From NCBI RefSeq assembly GCF_018361265.1, contig NZ_JAFLNH010000002.1:1-64000 (forward strand): DNA of 64,000 nucleotides, written 5' to 3'. Origin of the DNA: Mycobacterium sp. SM1 (lineage in GTDB: Bacteria; Actinomycetota; Actinomycetes; Mycobacteriales; Mycobacteriaceae). The notes under the pieces are model-generated. The model was not told the origin of the DNA, did no database searches, and saw nothing but the letters and a program-made list of their open reading frames with translations. A program made the translations under genes and the position numbers. Numbering within the stretch: position 1 is the stretch's first letter; every line of letters begins with the position of its first letter. Positions 9,525-17,103 of the stretch are shown piece after piece.

Positions 9525-9824
9525 CTACCGGTGCTGCTCGGCGACGAAGAAGGCCGCGGCTTTTTTCAGAAACTCACGGTCCACGCGTAATTCAGCGTTT
9601 TCGCGGCGCAGCCGCTCCAGCTCTGCGCGTTCATCAGCATCGAACACCGCGCCAGTATCACCAGCCGATAGGGCTCGGCGTTGCAGGCGCACCCAACGCC
9701 CCAGCACTTGTTCACCAACACCGATCTCGGCGGCCACATGAGCCACCGGCCGGTCGGTCTCAATCACCAGGCGGGCAGCCTGCTCCCGAAACTCCGGGGT
9801 GTACTTGCGACGCTTGCCCGACAT
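9525..9824 (-). CDS. IS3-family OrfA (helix-turn-helix transposase subunit)
   Basis: This 99-residue protein begins MSGKRRKYTPEFREQAARLV, the standard HTH_Tnp_1 start of IS3/IS911 OrfA. A helix-turn-helix follows (VAHVAAEIGVGEQVLGRWV), then a leucine-zipper-like end (AELERLRRENAELRVDREFL). OrfA binds the terminal repeats and in family members is fused to OrfB by frameshifting to give the active transposase. It is intact, but its OrfB partner is broken, so this copy is unlikely to move by itself. Confidence 0.85.
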   Translation of the reverse strand: MSGKRRKYTPEFREQAARLVIETDRPVAHVAAEIGVGEQVLGRWVRLQRRALSAGDTGAVFDADERAELERLRRENAELRVDREFLKKAAAFFVAEQHR

Positions 9825-9885
9825 GCGGACATCCTTCCCGCGGGACCAGCAGCCCCACCAGTCAGGTGTCCACCATCAGGGGTCA

Positions 9886-10333
9886 ACCCCAGTCCATGCC
9901 TACACCGGTGGGCGAAGGGGTGACCGGCAGCCGAAACAGTCCGGCCCTGCCCCAAAGTATCTGCACCATCGCAGCTTGGAGAAGGCCCACAACCCAACAA
10001 TCACGCTGTCGACCTTCCGGCACCGGGCAGTATGCCTCGGCCCGGCCTGGCGTCGAGACTGTTCGTCCTCGCTACGGTGCTGGCGCTGCGTCTTGACCCC
10101 GGCCCTTACCCGATGCCTCCCACACGGAAGCCGAAAGCCAGCAAAACCCCTGGTCGGCAACCAGTTGACAGGGCCTCGGCCCTTCAGGGACGACGTGATG
10201 CAACAGGGGGTGGTGTTTGGGCGTAGGTCGAACGGCGTGCCGGGGTACGTCGGCTGGGCGCGTCGAGGGAAATAGTCGAGGGAAATCGGAAATACATGTA
10301 ATGGCACGGTTCGTCTGGGTCGTGTTGGTTGGT
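9886..10333. other. Gene-free stretch at the edge of the catabolic island
   Basis: About 450 bases between the IS3 right end and the stop codon of the kinase gene. Small frames on both strands have no recognisable motif. It may be leftover mobile-element flank. No terminator could be singled out with confidence. Confidence 0.4.
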
Positions 10334-11386
10334 TCACCCTGTGACCGCTTTATGCCGGGTGAGATGCGTGGCCGAGCGGTGCGTCAGCCATCTAACGTGT
10401 TCGGTCATGTCGGGAGGGAGGGTGTCGCTAGCGCCGCCGCCGCCGCCGGTTCGGTAGCGCTGGGCGACGCAGTGCAAGACACAAGCGAGCTTCCAGTATC
10501 CGAACGCCAGATAGAAATCGAGCACGTCGACGTCGATGGCGCGCGCACTGGCATACCATTCAATTGCCTCGCGCCGGGAGGGGAAGCCGTTGGCCGACGT
10601 TGGACCTGGGAGCCCGAGCGCGGGCCGCTCGCCGTCCGGTTCGTCCCAGGAGACGAGAAAGTAACCCAGATCGGCGAGCGGATCGCCCAGAGCGGCAATC
10701 TCCCAGTCGAGAATCGCGCGGACGGTCCCGCCAAAAGGGTCTAGCACGAGGTTGTCGAATCGGTAATCGCCGTGTACAAGGGAGGTTTCCGTGGTTCTCG
10801 GCAGTGTGTCCGCGAGCGCTGCCTGCTGCTTACCCAGGCGGTAGAACGCGTCGACGTCGCCGGTCTGTTCGACCTGGGAAAGCCAGCGGCGTAGCTGGCG
10901 GGCGACGTAGCCGTCTCGCGGTCCCAGATCGGCTAGCCCGGTCCGGTCGAGGTCGACCGCGTGCAGTGCGGCTAGGGCCTCGACAGCGCAGCGAGCCGCG
11001 GCGGGTCGGGTTGTCTCAGCCAGGGTGGCGGTATCCGTTGGATCGCGGAGCACCGTTCCGGGCACGTCGGTCATGACATAGAACGTCACTCCTAGCACAG
11101 ACTGGTCTTCGCACAGCGCAATCGGTTTGGGGACGGGCAGCGCCGTGTGTCGGGAAAGCGCGCTAAGGATGCGGTATTCGCGGCGCAAATCATGCGCCCG
11201 TGCCGCCAACGGGCCGATAGGCTGCCGCCGCAGTATCCAACTGCGGCCGCGCGATCCGGTGACACGGTAGGTGAGATTTGATCGTCCCCCGGTGATCAGC
11301 TGGTACGAGAGCGGTTCGTCCGCGTCACTGATCTGCTCGGTCATCCAAACCAGAGCCGGAGTGATTCGGGGATCGGGAGCGTTCAT
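10334..11386 (-). CDS. APH-fold acyl-CoA kinase (phosphotransferase family)
   Basis: This 350-residue protein has the aminoglycoside phosphotransferase/choline kinase fold: an N-lobe with GGRSNLTYRVTG and the Lys/Arg strand, a hinge near FYVMTDVPGTVLRD, the catalytic loop LVHGDYRFDNLVLD (about residues 205-218) and the Mg-binding ILDWEIAALGDPLADLGY. In ACAD10/ACAD11 and in bacterial levulinate degradation (LvaA), such kinases phosphorylate 4-hydroxyacyl-CoAs rather than antibiotics. Here it is the last gene of the minus-strand operon. Its ATG overlaps the isomerase stop by 4 bp and an ACAD10/11-type dehydrogenase lies one gene upstream, which fits that chemistry. Substrate is inferred; resistance to aminoglycosides is unlikely from context. 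Confidence 0.75.
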   Translation of the reverse strand: MNAPDPRITPALVWMTEQISDADEPLSYQLITGGRSNLTYRVTGSRGRSWILRRQPIGPLAARAHDLRREYRILSALSRHTALPVPKPIALCEDQSVLGVTFYVMTDVPGTVLRDPTDTATLAETTRPAAARCAVEALAALHAVDLDRTGLADLGPRDGYVARQLRRWLSQVEQTGDVDAFYRLGKQQAALADTLPRTTETSLVHGDYRFDNLVLDPFGGTVRAILDWEIAALGDPLADLGYFLVSWDEPDGERPALGLPGPTSANGFPSRREAIEWYASARAIDVDVLDFYLAFGYWKLACVLHCVAQRYRTGGGGGASDTLPPDMTEHVRWLTHRSATHLTRHKAVTG

Positions 11387-12132
11387 CGTCGGTACCGGCT
11401 GGTGGCGCTAAGAAACTCGTGCGATGCTGCGGCGGCGCCCACCGCAAGCGGTTCGATGTCAACGAGCATGTCGGCAAGGGTTGTCGCGTGTCGCAGTAGT
11501 GACTTGGTCGTTGCGAATGCGAACGGCGGCAGTGCGCCCAGGCGGCGGGCAGCGGCGATGGCTTTGGCGACGACGTCAGCGCTGGCCGCGGTATCATTGG
11601 CGAGCTGTTGGCGCACAGCGTCATCGGCGTCGACGGGGCTAGCGGAGTAAAGAATGTTTGCGGCGACGGTAGAGCCGGCGCGGTTGCGAAGCAGCGAGAT
11701 TGATAGCAAGTCTGGCGGAAGGCCGACGCTTAGAAACGACAGGCGCAATACGGCCGTGTCTGCCATGACGATGTAGTCGCAGGCGAGCGCGAGGGAGGCT
11801 CCGGCGCCAACGGCGGCTCCATTGACAGCCGCGACGACAGGTTTGGGCGACGAGGTTATCGCGTGAGCGAGTTCGACGAACGCGCGGTGACGTGCGGCGA
11901 GTGTCACGGCGTCGGCGCGCGTGGGGATGTCGGCGAGATCTCCGCCAGCGCAGAATGCGGGTGGCGCACCGGTGATCACGATGGCCGCGATCGTGTCGTC
12001 GTACTTCGCCTGGTTCACGGCGTCGAGCAGGCGATGTGCGAGCGCGAAGTTTAGCGCGTTGCGTACGCTCGGGCGGTTCAGGGTCAAAATCAGGATGTCG
12101 TCCTCCCGTACCGAATCGAGTAGGTCAGGCAT
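11383..12132 (-). CDS. Crotonase-fold enoyl-CoA isomerase-like protein
   Basis: The 249-residue protein has the crotonase fold with the oxyanion-hole segments FCAGGDLADIP and GAAVGAGASLALACD. The two Glu that act in enoyl-CoA hydratases are missing: the first is Ser in GAGASLALACD and the second lies in LRLSFLSVGLPPD, where hydratases have PE. An Asp in VGLPPDLLS lines up with the catalytic Asp of PaaG-type isomerases. A double-bond isomerase is therefore more likely than a hydratase; this is inference from motif alignment by eye. It overlaps the dehydrogenase gene upstream by 8 bp and the kinase downstream by 4 bp, so the three are translationally coupled. Confidence 0.7.
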   Translation of the reverse strand: MPDLLDSVREDDILILTLNRPSVRNALNFALAHRLLDAVNQAKYDDTIAAIVITGAPPAFCAGGDLADIPTRADAVTLAARHRAFVELAHAITSSPKPVVAAVNGAAVGAGASLALACDYIVMADTAVLRLSFLSVGLPPDLLSISLLRNRAGSTVAANILYSASPVDADDAVRQQLANDTAASADVVAKAIAAARRLGALPPFAFATTKSLLRHATTLADMLVDIEPLAVGAAAASHEFLSATSRYRR

Positions 12133-13324
12133 TCGCGAGTTCCTGCCTATCGTGGGCGCGCAACAGCCGCCGCGCTATCGACCACCGGTGGGTCTCGGAG
12201 GGTCCATCGTAGATGCGGAACGCACGCACCTCCCGCAGAAAGCGGGCGAGGGGAAAGTCGCCGGAGATGCCTCGCGCACCGGCCAGCTGGACCGCTCGGT
12301 CCACGACCCGGTTGACCGCCTCGGACACGAACGTTTTGGTGATAGAGCTTTCCGCGCTAGCGCGGTGGCCACTGTCGAGCACCCAGGCCGCGTGCAGTAT
12401 GAGTACACGCGATGCGGCGATGTCGATCTCGTTGTCTGCCAGCATCTGTTGTGCCATCCCGAGGTCACCGAGTCGGCTCCCGAACAGGTGGCGGCTGGTG
12501 GCCACCTCGACGGCGATGTGCTGCGCGCGGCGGGCGAGGCCAAGCCACCGCATGCAGTGCGTGAGCCGCGCAGGGGCCAGCCTCACCTGTGCGTATGCGA
12601 AGCCTTTGCCCACCTCGCCGAGGACCGATGACTCCGGAACCTCGCAGTGCTCGAAATGAACCTCGTAGTGGCCCCCGGCAAACCCGGCATCGAGGGTGTC
12701 GAGCCGGCGCCCGATGCGGAAGCCTGGTGTTTCCGCGTCCACAAAAAACATTGTGGCCGCATCTTTTCCCACGGCAGGGGTGCGCGCCATGCAGATGGCG
12801 TATGCTGCTCCCTCAGCTCCGGTGATGAACCATTTGCTACCATCGATGACCCAGCCGCCGCGAACAGGGCGCGCCGTCGTACGAAGCAGGGACGGATCGG
12901 CGCCTGCTCCCGGAGCAGGCTCGGTCATCGTGAAGCAGGACCGGACCTCACCGCGGGCGAGGGGGGCGAGGTAGCGGAGCTTTTGCTCCTCGGTGGCGAC
13001 GTGTTCGAGCAGATGCATGTTGCCCTCGTCGGGGGCCGCGCAGTTAAGTGCGAGGGGGCCGAGCAGACTGTAGCCCGCCTCCTCGAATACCACCGCGCGC
13101 CCACGCATATCGAGACCCCGCCCGCCCCACCTTTCACCAACGTGAGGCGCCAAGAGGCCCGCCTGGCGAGCGGCGGCCTGCAGTACGACGCGGTGCTCGT
13201 CGGAGATACCGTGCGGATCGGAAAGCATCTCGTTTTCGGCCGGGATGACGACGTCGGCGATAAAGCTATGCACGCGGTCCCGCAGGTTCTGCAGGTCGGG
13301 ATCGAGGGTGAAGTCAATTGTCAT
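12125..13324 (-). CDS. Acyl-CoA dehydrogenase, ACAD10/11 type
   Basis: The 399-residue protein has the three-part acyl-CoA dehydrogenase layout. An all-alpha N-terminal domain contains GERWGGRGLDMRGRAVVFEE. A beta-barrel follows with CFTMTEPAPGAGADPS and WVIDGSKWFITGAEGA. The C-terminal helical domain has ARGISGDFPLARFLREVRA, then RIYDGPSETHRWSIARRLL. The DGPSETH ending, rather than YEGTSEI, matches the ACAD10/ACAD11 branch, whose members can eliminate phosphate from 4-phosphoacyl-CoA to give a 2-enoyl-CoA. An AGGAGG site precedes the ATG, and the upstream SDR gene ends 9 bp away. With the kinase two genes downstream, the pair resembles a split ACAD11. The exact acyl chain is unknown. Confidence 0.8.
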   Translation of the reverse strand: MTIDFTLDPDLQNLRDRVHSFIADVVIPAENEMLSDPHGISDEHRVVLQAAARQAGLLAPHVGERWGGRGLDMRGRAVVFEEAGYSLLGPLALNCAAPDEGNMHLLEHVATEEQKLRYLAPLARGEVRSCFTMTEPAPGAGADPSLLRTTARPVRGGWVIDGSKWFITGAEGAAYAICMARTPAVGKDAATMFFVDAETPGFRIGRRLDTLDAGFAGGHYEVHFEHCEVPESSVLGEVGKGFAYAQVRLAPARLTHCMRWLGLARRAQHIAVEVATSRHLFGSRLGDLGMAQQMLADNEIDIAASRVLILHAAWVLDSGHRASAESSITKTFVSEAVNRVVDRAVQLAGARGISGDFPLARFLREVRAFRIYDGPSETHRWSIARRLLRAHDRQELANA

Positions 13325-13333
13325 TGGGCCTCC

Positions 13334-14089
13334 TCAGGCGATCCTCCAGCCACCGTCGACGACGATGACGGTTCCGGTGATGTAGTCGGGACCGGCCGCC
13401 AGGAAGCCGACCGTTTGGGCGATCTCGTCCGCAGTGGCCTGACGATGGGCAGGGATCGTGCGCTCGATGCGCGCGAGCACCGACGGCGCCAGCCCGCGGG
13501 TCATCTCCGTATCGACGAAACCGGGTGCCACCGCGGTTACCGCGATTTGGTCTCGCGCGAGTTCGAGAGCGAGTGCCTTGGTTAGACCAATGAGGCCTGC
13601 CTTCGCCGACGCGTAGGCAGCGTCACCGGGGAAGCCGTTGAGCCCCACCACGGACGTGACATTGATGATGCGGCCCCCTCGGCGCTCGATCATCCGGGGA
13701 ACTGCACGGCGGGCGCATAAAAATGCACTCGTCAGGCTGGCGTCGTGTACAAGCCGCCAGTCATCGAGGGTCAGTTTCTGCACCCGCCCGCCACGGTGCG
13801 CGCCGGCATTGTTCACAAGTATCCCCACCGGGCCGAGCTCGGCTTCGATCCGGGCGAATGCTTGATCAACCTCATTCTCGTTCGAGACGTCCCCGGCAAC
13901 GCAGATGGCCGTTCCCCCTGCCGTCGTGATGCTCATGGCGACCTGCTCGGCCTGCGCAGCGCGATTGCGATATCCGATCGCCACGGCAGCACCCACGCTT
14001 GCGAGATGTCGGGCGATCGCGGCGCCGATGCCGCGCGATCCCCCTGTCACGAAGGCTGGGATCCCGTTAAGAGAGCCAGGTTCATGCAT
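13334..14089 (-). CDS. Short-chain dehydrogenase/reductase (FabG-like, beta-oxidation type)
   Basis: A 251-residue classical SDR. The NAD(P)-binding motif is FVTGGSRGIGAAIARHLASV near the N-terminus, followed by LVNNAGAHRGGRVQ, a catalytic Ser in NVTSVVGLNGF, the Tyr/Lys pair in DAAYASAKAGLIGLTKALA and the C-terminal ITGTVIVVDGGW. The reading frame is open to 14188, but the ATG at 14089, 7 bp after the thiolase stop, gives the usual FabG length, so it is chosen. Next to a thiolase and hydratases it most likely oxidises a 3-hydroxyacyl-CoA. The direction and cofactor cannot be read from the sequence. Confidence 0.8.
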   Translation of the reverse strand: MHEPGSLNGIPAFVTGGSRGIGAAIARHLASVGAAVAIGYRNRAAQAEQVAMSITTAGGTAICVAGDVSNENEVDQAFARIEAELGPVGILVNNAGAHRGGRVQKLTLDDWRLVHDASLTSAFLCARRAVPRMIERRGGRIINVTSVVGLNGFPGDAAYASAKAGLIGLTKALALELARDQIAVTAVAPGFVDTEMTRGLAPSVLARIERTIPAHRQATADEIAQTVGFLAAGPDYITGTVIVVDGGWRIA

Positions 14090-14096
14090 CGGTGTA

Positions 14097-15290
14097 TCAG
14101 AGTCGTTCGATGAGAGTGGCGTTGGCCATGCCGCCGCCCTCGCACATCGTCTGAAGCCCGAACCGACCTCCGATGGATTCGAGTACACCGACCAGTGTGG
14201 TTAAAAGCCGTGTGCCCGAGGCTCCCAGCGGGTGCCCCAAAGCGATTGCCCCACCGTGGATGTTAACCCGCTCCGGGTCGACGCCGAGTTCGCGTTGCCA
14301 CGCCAAAGGCACGCTGGCGAACGCCTCGTTGACCTCGAACGCGTCGACGGCATCGATGCCAACTCCGGCACGCTCGAGAAGGAGTTGGGTGGCCGGGATG
14401 ATCGCAGTGAGCATGAGGATCGGGTCATCGCCAATGACGGTGAAGGAGCAGAATCGGGCGCGGGGCCGCAGGCCAAGTTGGTGGGCCTTTTGTTCGTTCA
14501 TAATGAGGACCGCTGACGCTCCGTCGGTGAGTGGTGACGAATTACCGGCTGTAATCTTCCACTCGATTTCTGGGTAGCGGGCGGCCTCTGGCACGTTCGC
14601 GAACGCCGGCTTCAATTGGGCCAGTCCTTCACGCGTCGTCGTGGCGCGCACCGTCTCATCCGCACTCACCACGACCTGAGAGCCGTCTGATGCCGTTGTA
14701 CGCAGCGTAACGATCTCGTTGTCGAAAGCGCCGCTCGCGCCCGCAGCGGCCGCCCGTTGATGCGACTGGAACGCGAACTCGTCAAGTTCCTCTCGTTCCA
14801 GCCCCCATTTGGCCGCAACGAGTTCCGCGGAGACGCCTTGTTGGATCAGGCCATCCGGGTACCGTTGAGCGAACCGACTCCCAAAGGGGTTCGCACCCTG
14901 CTGAGCCGAGAACATGGGTACTCGGCTCATGGACTCCACACCGCACGCGACGACCACGTCATAGGCACCGGCCATCACCCCCTGGGCGGCGAAGTGGGCG
15001 GCCTGCTGACTGGATCCGCATTGGCGGTCCAGCGTTGTCGCGGGTACCCGCTGCGGAAAACCAGCTGCGAGCACGGCGTTGCGCCCCACGTTTGTTGACT
15101 GCTCCCCCACCTGTCCGACACACCCGGTGATCACATCATCGATGAGTTCGGGATCTAGGTCGTTGCGCTCAACGAGTGCGCTTAGCACGCCGGAGAGCAG
15201 GTCGACGGGGTGTACACCGGATAGCGCGCCGCCCGGTTTTCCTCTGCCTGATGGTGTCCGAACGCCGTCGACGATGACTGCCGTGGTCAA
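14097..15290 (-). CDS. Thiolase (acetyl-CoA C-acyltransferase)
   Basis: This 397-residue thiolase would cleave 3-oxoacyl-CoA with CoA at the end of a beta-oxidation round. Visible motifs are the nucleophilic Cys in TTLDRQCGSSQQAAHFAAQG (about residue 89), VNEAFASVPLAWQRELG, the His in HGGAIALGHPLGASGTRLL and the second Cys in TMCEGGGMANATLIE near the C-terminus. The start is a TTG at 15290 preceded by two AGGAG-type ribosome sites (AAGGAGTAAGGAGTAA). That unusual start agrees with the conserved N-terminus TTAVIVDGVRTP. It follows the reductase after 72 bp and is close-coupled to the SDR downstream. Confidence 0.9.
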   Translation of the reverse strand: MTTAVIVDGVRTPSGRGKPGGALSGVHPVDLLSGVLSALVERNDLDPELIDDVITGCVGQVGEQSTNVGRNAVLAAGFPQRVPATTLDRQCGSSQQAAHFAAQGVMAGAYDVVVACGVESMSRVPMFSAQQGANPFGSRFAQRYPDGLIQQGVSAELVAAKWGLEREELDEFAFQSHQRAAAAGASGAFDNEIVTLRTTASDGSQVVVSADETVRATTTREGLAQLKPAFANVPEAARYPEIEWKITAGNSSPLTDGASAVLIMNEQKAHQLGLRPRARFCSFTVIGDDPILMLTAIIPATQLLLERAGVGIDAVDAFEVNEAFASVPLAWQRELGVDPERVNIHGGAIALGHPLGASGTRLLTTLVGVLESIGGRFGLQTMCEGGGMANATLIERL

Positions 15291-15362
15291 GGGGTTACTC
15301 CTTACTCCTTAGTTATCTGCTTCATCTGCCCAGTGGTCACAGGTTGGGTCGCGAGGCCAGCT

Positions 15363-16469
15363 TTAAAGATCGAGCACAAGCCGCGCTGACTTCGCGCGCC
15401 CAACGCAGATGATCATCGTGTCGTTTTTCTCGCGCTCGGCGTCGGTGAGCACGGTGTCGTGGTGTTCGGGTAGGCCGTCTAGAACCGTGGTCACGCAGGC
15501 GCCGCAGAATCCCTCCTCGCACGAAGACAACACAGTGGGCACCGCCTCACGGACAACGTCCAGAAGGGAACGGTCCGGGGGGACGTGAAGCACCACACCG
15601 GTGCGCCGCAGTTCTACCTCGAAGCTTTTGCCGGTTTCCTGTGGGTGTGTGGAGGATGGTTCTGACGAGGCGAAGCGCTCGACGTGTAGCGCATCGGGCG
15701 GTAAGTAGCGTTGACATGCGCTCTCTACTGCCTTAATGAGCCCCTCTGGCCCGCAGCAGTAGATGGCGGTGTCTGTGGAAGCATTCCCCACGATGGATTC
15801 GACGTCGAGTACCCCGGTCTCGTTTTGAGGACACAGTTCGACGCGGTTGCCTCCCAGCGACTTGACGTCGGTGGCAAAGGCCATCGAGTCGCGGGACCGT
15901 CCGCCGTAGACGAGCCGCCACGGGATCCTTCGCGCCTCGACGGCGCGCACCATCGGCAAGATCGGTGTTATCCCGATGCCTCCGGCGATAAACAGATACC
16001 TTTTCGCTTCCACCAGCGGGAAGTGATTCCGCGGCTGGCTGACACCGACATCCTGTCCCACCAGTGCAGGATCGTGGATTTCGATGGATCCGCCGCGACC
16101 GGCCGGCTCTCGCAGCACCGCGACGGTATACGCGTCACGGTCGGCCGGGTCTCCGCACAGCGAGTACTGGCGGACTCTTCCAGACGGCAAGATGACGTCG
16201 ATATGCGCTCCCGGCGTCCACGCCGGCAACGGCAAACCGCGCGGGTGGACGAGGCGCAGCGAAATGACCTCCCGGGCCTCACGTCGCGCGCGCTCGACCC
16301 GCAGGGTCTGTAGTCCGCAGGACTGTTTGACGTCTGAATTTTGGGCGGCGCGTGGCCCTGCGACCTGTTGGGCCGTTGAGCTATCGCCGCCTTCAGGAGA
16401 TACCGCGCACGACCAGGCATTGCTAGCCGGTTCCGGATGGCTCTGGACTGCCGGAAGATGTGTGATCAT
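15363..16469 (-). CDS. Flavin/2Fe-2S oxidoreductase (phthalate dioxygenase reductase type)
   Basis: A 368-residue electron-transfer protein. After about 50 poorly conserved residues comes an FMN/FAD-binding barrel (APGAHIDVILPSGRVRQYSL), then the NAD-binding domain (YLFIAGGIGITPILPMVRA, IYCCGPEGLIKAVE). A plant-type [2Fe-2S] ferredoxin domain sits at the C-terminus with Cys spaced as SSCEEGFCGACVTTVLDG and a fourth Cys in MIICVGRAKS. This order, with the ferredoxin last, is that of phthalate dioxygenase/vanillate demethylase reductases, whereas PaaE also ends in a ferredoxin domain. In this operon it is the obvious NAD(P)H-to-oxygenase electron donor for the PaaA-like protein. Its ATG overlaps the upstream stop by 4 bp. 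Confidence 0.88.
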   Translation of the reverse strand: MITHLPAVQSHPEPASNAWSCAVSPEGGDSSTAQQVAGPRAAQNSDVKQSCGLQTLRVERARREAREVISLRLVHPRGLPLPAWTPGAHIDVILPSGRVRQYSLCGDPADRDAYTVAVLREPAGRGGSIEIHDPALVGQDVGVSQPRNHFPLVEAKRYLFIAGGIGITPILPMVRAVEARRIPWRLVYGGRSRDSMAFATDVKSLGGNRVELCPQNETGVLDVESIVGNASTDTAIYCCGPEGLIKAVESACQRYLPPDALHVERFASSEPSSTHPQETGKSFEVELRRTGVVLHVPPDRSLLDVVREAVPTVLSSCEEGFCGACVTTVLDGLPEHHDTVLTDAEREKNDTMIICVGRAKSARLVLDL

Positions 16470-16810
16470 CGCTGGAGCTGCGGCTGCGCATCGATTGACT
16501 CGGCAGGAGCATCACCCTCGACGGTGGTGATGGTGTCGAGCACGCTATTGATAAGCCGGTAGGCCGAGGGCGCGTCGCTGAGCGGCTGGTTGCTTAACCC
16601 GGCGCCGGCATACACTAAGCCCGCCCACGATTGGCGGTCCTCGGGGTGGAACAGTGCGAGTTCGGCCTCAACGAGGATGAGGTCGATTGTAGGAGGATCG
16701 CCGGTGAGCTTGCCGTCGGTCCACGTGACATGAACCCGGCTGCCGTTGCGGCTGCCGCGCACGGTGAAGCGGCGCCTTGGAACTTTGTTGCCCCCTTCCA
16801 ACAGTGTCAC
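16466..16810 (-). CDS. Unknown 114-residue protein coupled to the oxygenase operon
   Basis: I do not recognise this family. The frame is open far upstream, but a GTG at 16810 overlaps the previous stop as GTGA, the same coupling seen at every junction in this part of the operon, so it is taken as the start; an ATG at 16834 is the alternative. The protein looks soluble, with a beta-rich first half (RRRFTVRGSRNGSRVHVTW) and an amphipathic second half (TIDLILVEAELALFH). There are no signal peptide, membrane segments or cysteine motifs. Its position between the PaaA-like oxygenase and its reductase suggests a subunit or coupling protein of the oxygenase complex. That is inference. Confidence 0.55.
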   Translation of the reverse strand: MTLLEGGNKVPRRRFTVRGSRNGSRVHVTWTDGKLTGDPPTIDLILVEAELALFHPEDRQSWAGLVYAGAGLSNQPLSDAPSAYRLINSVLDTITTVEGDAPAESIDAQPQLQR

Positions 16811-17103
16811 CGCAGGACCCCTATCGACTGCCATACCTGCAGCAGTCCCTCGTCGCCCTCGAGGTTCTCGTCCCAGCCATAGGGCTTGGCGAACACGAAC
16901 GTCTGCGGTTCCGGGTATGTGGCGTCGCTGACATCGAAAGTCGTGACGGAGATCGAACGCTGCCCTACTGCGACGAGGAAGTACTCGTGGTAATCCGACA
17001 GCTGAACATCGAAGACGGTGATCGCGGGGTGGGGATGCAACGTCCGTACCGCCCCGCGCCGGTCGCCAACCAGCTCGCTGTCCGAGCCCAGGATCTCGGT
17101 CAC
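16807..17103 (-). CDS. Unknown 98-residue protein next to the PaaA-like oxygenase
   Basis: The family is not recognised. The start is GTG at 17103, overlapping the oxygenase TGA (GTGA), and its own stop overlaps the next start in the same way. Several beta-strand-like stretches are visible (AITVFDVQLSDYHEYFLVAV), with an aromatic-rich end (TFVFAKPYGWDENLEGDEGL). It is about as long as PaaB (95 residues), the bridging subunit of phenylacetyl-CoA epoxidase, and sits in a comparable place, but no PaaB motif could be identified by eye. It is most likely an accessory subunit of the oxygenase. Confidence 0.6.
   Translation of the reverse strand: MTEILGSDSELVGDRRGAVRTLHPHPAITVFDVQLSDYHEYFLVAVGQRSISVTTFDVSDATYPEPQTFVFAKPYGWDENLEGDEGLLQVWQSIGVLR

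Larger units (their letters stand above)
8610..9885 (-). mobile_element. IS3-family insertion sequence (1276 bp, decayed)
   Basis: The two ends carry inverted repeats: the left begins TGATCCCGTTTGGTGGACAC at 8610, and the right, read on the minus strand from 9885, begins TGACCCCTGATGGTGGACAC. Inside are orfA and a frameshifted orfB on the minus strand. The left end abuts the interior of the IS110 gene. No target-site duplication is evident, so the flanks may have been rearranged after insertion. Confidence 0.75.

Noticed and set aside
10334..11386. Aminoglycoside resistance gene
   Set aside because: It has the APH fold, but its coupling to beta-oxidation genes and an ACAD10/11-type enzyme points to an acyl-CoA kinase.
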